7,692 nt of DNA from an uncultured Prevotella sp. (GTDB lineage: Bacteria; Bacteroidota; Bacteroidia; Bacteroidales; Bacteroidaceae). The stretch spans positions 1-7,692 of the forward strand of contig CAMYZK010000109.1 in NCBI GenBank assembly GCA_947303825.1. Direction: 5' to 3'. A program made the translations under genes and the position numbers. The notes under the pieces were generated by a model. The model was not told the DNA's origin and searched no databases. It worked only from the letters and a program-made list of their open reading frames with translations. How positions within the stretch are numbered: the stretch's first letter is position 1; each line of letters begins with the position of its first letter. Positions 6,510 to 7,692 of this stretch are shown piece after piece.

Positions 6510-7168
6510 ACCCGTTTTGTTTGCAGGGTAGCCTTTTAAGAGACATCATCTTCTCTGGCAAACAACTAACCTATTCTACCGATGAGAAGTATATGCAGAT
6601 TGCCAGTATGTTCAACTACATTAAAAATGTAGATGGGTCGGTTGCAGTTATGTGTCGCCTGATGGAAATAAGACTCTGTAATCTTTTCATTGGTGAAGAC
6701 AACAACTCCGCTATCTATAGCCAAGGACAAATGGACAAAAACCAGTTCATCCGCGATGGCCAGCTGGACATGCGCCTCCTCATAGAGCGTTTCTCCGTGC
6801 ACTTCAACGACATCTACCGTCCGGACAAGGACGACAAGTTTGTGGAGTCATGGGGACGGAAAATCTTCCTTACCTATATACGCCCCATCATCAACGGGAT
6901 AGGCAACTTCTATATAGAGGCAGAGACACGCAACCTTACTCGCAGCGACCTTGTCATAGACTACCACGGCCAGCAGTATGTGGTGGAGCTGAAGATATGG
7001 CGTGGCAACAGCTATAACGAGCGCGGTGAGCAACAGCTGAAGGAGTATCTTGACTACTTCCACTTGGAGAAGGGCTATCTCGTCAGCTTCTGCTTCAACA
7101 AAAACAAACAGCCAGGCATCAAAGATGTTGCCGTGGGCAACAAGATTATCTGCGAGGCTGTTGTCTGA
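6494..7168 (+). pseudogene. 5'-truncated AAA-ATPase/PD-(D/E)XK nuclease-family gene (C-terminal half only)
   Basis: The frame encodes about 224 residues matching the C-terminal half of the Bacteroidales AAA-ATPase-like proteins (usually about 500 residues) that join an N-terminal ATPase to a C-terminal nuclease-fold domain (PDDEXK_9-like). Residues below are numbered from ATG 6494. The linker region runs from about residue 15 (RDIIFSGKQL) to GSVAVMCRLMEIRL (48-61). The nuclease-like core has D152 in SDLVID, then E165-L-K167 in VVELKIWRG, then Y174, the RGEQQL segment (177-182) and GYLVSFCFNK (194-203). The whole ATPase domain with its Walker A motif (normally like PRQSGKTT) is missing. The first start codons (TTG 6488, ATG 6494) lie inside the upstream terminator stem, and recognisable homology begins only near 6533, so the apparent N-terminus is junction sequence. 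ATG 6593 is a possible internal start. The rest of the frame is intact, so the loss may be recent, or a small nuclease-domain protein may persist. Confidence 0.75.
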
Positions 7169-7183
7169 AAGCTTTGTTGTTGC

Positions 7184-7692
7184 TTATTCGCTCTTGAACA
7201 GGTCTTTTATTCCTCCTATGCTGCCCATGAGGTTTGTTGCCTCGTAGGGCAGGTAAACGGTCTTGGTCTTATCGCCCTGTGCCAGCTCTTCGAGCATCTG
7301 TATGTACTTCTGTGCCAGCAGGTAGTTGGCGGGATTGGTGCTCTTGCCCACAGCCTCGGTGATAAGCTCTATGGCCTTTGCCTCTGCCTCGGCCTTGCGT
7401 ATGCGTGCCTGTGCCTCACCCTCGGCGTGGAGTATGGCCTCCTGCTTGGCTGCCTCGGCGCGGTTCACCACGGCTGTCTTCTCACCCTCAGAGGCCAGGA
7501 TCTCGGCAGCCTTCTCACCCTCGGATGTGAGGATCTGAGCGCGCTTGTTACGCTCGGCCTGCATCTGCTTCTCCATGGCGGTGAGCACAGAGTCGGGCGG
7601 GGTGATGTCTTGCAGCTCCACGCGGTTCACCTTCACTCCCCACTTGTCGGTGGCATCGTCGAGCACGGCGCGCAGCTTGGTGTTGATGGTGT
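7184..7692 (-). CDS. SPFH/stomatin-like membrane-associated protein (paraslipin/QmcA type), C-terminal part
   Basis: The C-terminal 168 residues of a Band 7/SPFH protein are visible; the gene continues past the right edge, so the N-terminal membrane anchor and most of the SPFH domain are not seen. The visible part starts in the end of the SPFH domain ([22 protein letters not shown]). It continues into the family's charged Ala/Glu-rich coiled coil ([18 protein letters not shown], then repeated EGE, EAAKQEA, AEAEAKA) and ends with a short C-terminal segment ([18 protein letters not shown]). These proteins form large membrane-associated oligomers thought to organise protein quality control and lipid microdomains. 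The usual partner, an NfeD-like gene, is not downstream within the window; it could lie upstream outside it. The gene converges on the truncated nuclease-family gene with 15 bp between stops and no clear terminator. GTG at 7664-7666 is an internal valine, not the start. Confidence 0.92.
   Translation of the reverse strand, partial: TINTKLRAVLDDATDKWGVKVNRVELQDITPPDSVLTAMEKQMQAERNKRAQILTSEGEKAAEILASEGEKTAVVNRAEAAKQEAILHAEGEAQARIRKAEAEAKAIELITEAVGKSTNPANYLLAQKYIQMLEELAQGDKTKTVYLPYEATNLMGSIGGIKDLFKSE

Noticed and set aside
7326..7538. 70-codon plus-strand open frame opposite the SPFH gene
   Set aside because: It is antisense to the Ala/Glu-rich coiled-coil region, which yields an artificial Ser/Ala-rich frame. 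The SPFH reading is clearly the real one.

Overview
The window looks like chromosomal DNA of a Bacteroidales bacterium, most likely from the Prevotellaceae. The signs are a TAnnTTTG-type -7 element, A-rich leaders without a Shine-Dalgarno sequence, Sec signal peptides ending in ASA|Q, and two large exported proteins that both end in the short 'YNL..Q.V...KG......GKKV..K' tail common in Prevotella. The genus is inferred; no rRNA or other marker is present.

Layout: positions 1-188 hold nine 9-bp tandem repeats, then a perfect 13-bp inverted repeat whose right arm contains the probable promoter of the first gene. Next comes an exported protein of unknown function (237-1613). Only 19 bp later begins a pair of small overlapping genes (1633-2353), a minimal nucleotidyltransferase (MNT) and a HEPN-domain protein, with the architecture of an MntA/HepT toxin-antitoxin module. 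A 1321-residue exported protein (2402-6367) follows. It has two copies of a beta-helix-like module (probably of the DUF4957/DUF5123 kind), two probable beta-sandwich domains and the same C-terminal tail. Its last codons are repeated as a 37-bp direct repeat 75 bp downstream, and a strong intrinsic terminator (6474-6509) closes the transcription unit. Beyond it lies the 3' half of an AAA-ATPase/PD-(D/E)XK-nuclease gene that has lost its ATPase half (about 6494-7168). On the opposite strand is the C-terminal part of an SPFH/stomatin-like (paraslipin/QmcA) gene that runs off the right edge (7184-7692).

The four genes from 237 to 6367 are co-directional, with gaps of 19, -11 and 48 bp, and no terminator is visible between them. 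They could be one transcription unit in which a toxin-antitoxin-like pair sits between two surface or secreted proteins carrying the same tail. No SusC/SusD pair, no secretion-system component and no recognisable catalytic glycoside hydrolase or lyase signature is present, so a glycan-related role for the big protein rests on domain family alone. The right-hand part combines an eroded or truncated accessory gene with a conserved housekeeping membrane-protein gene.
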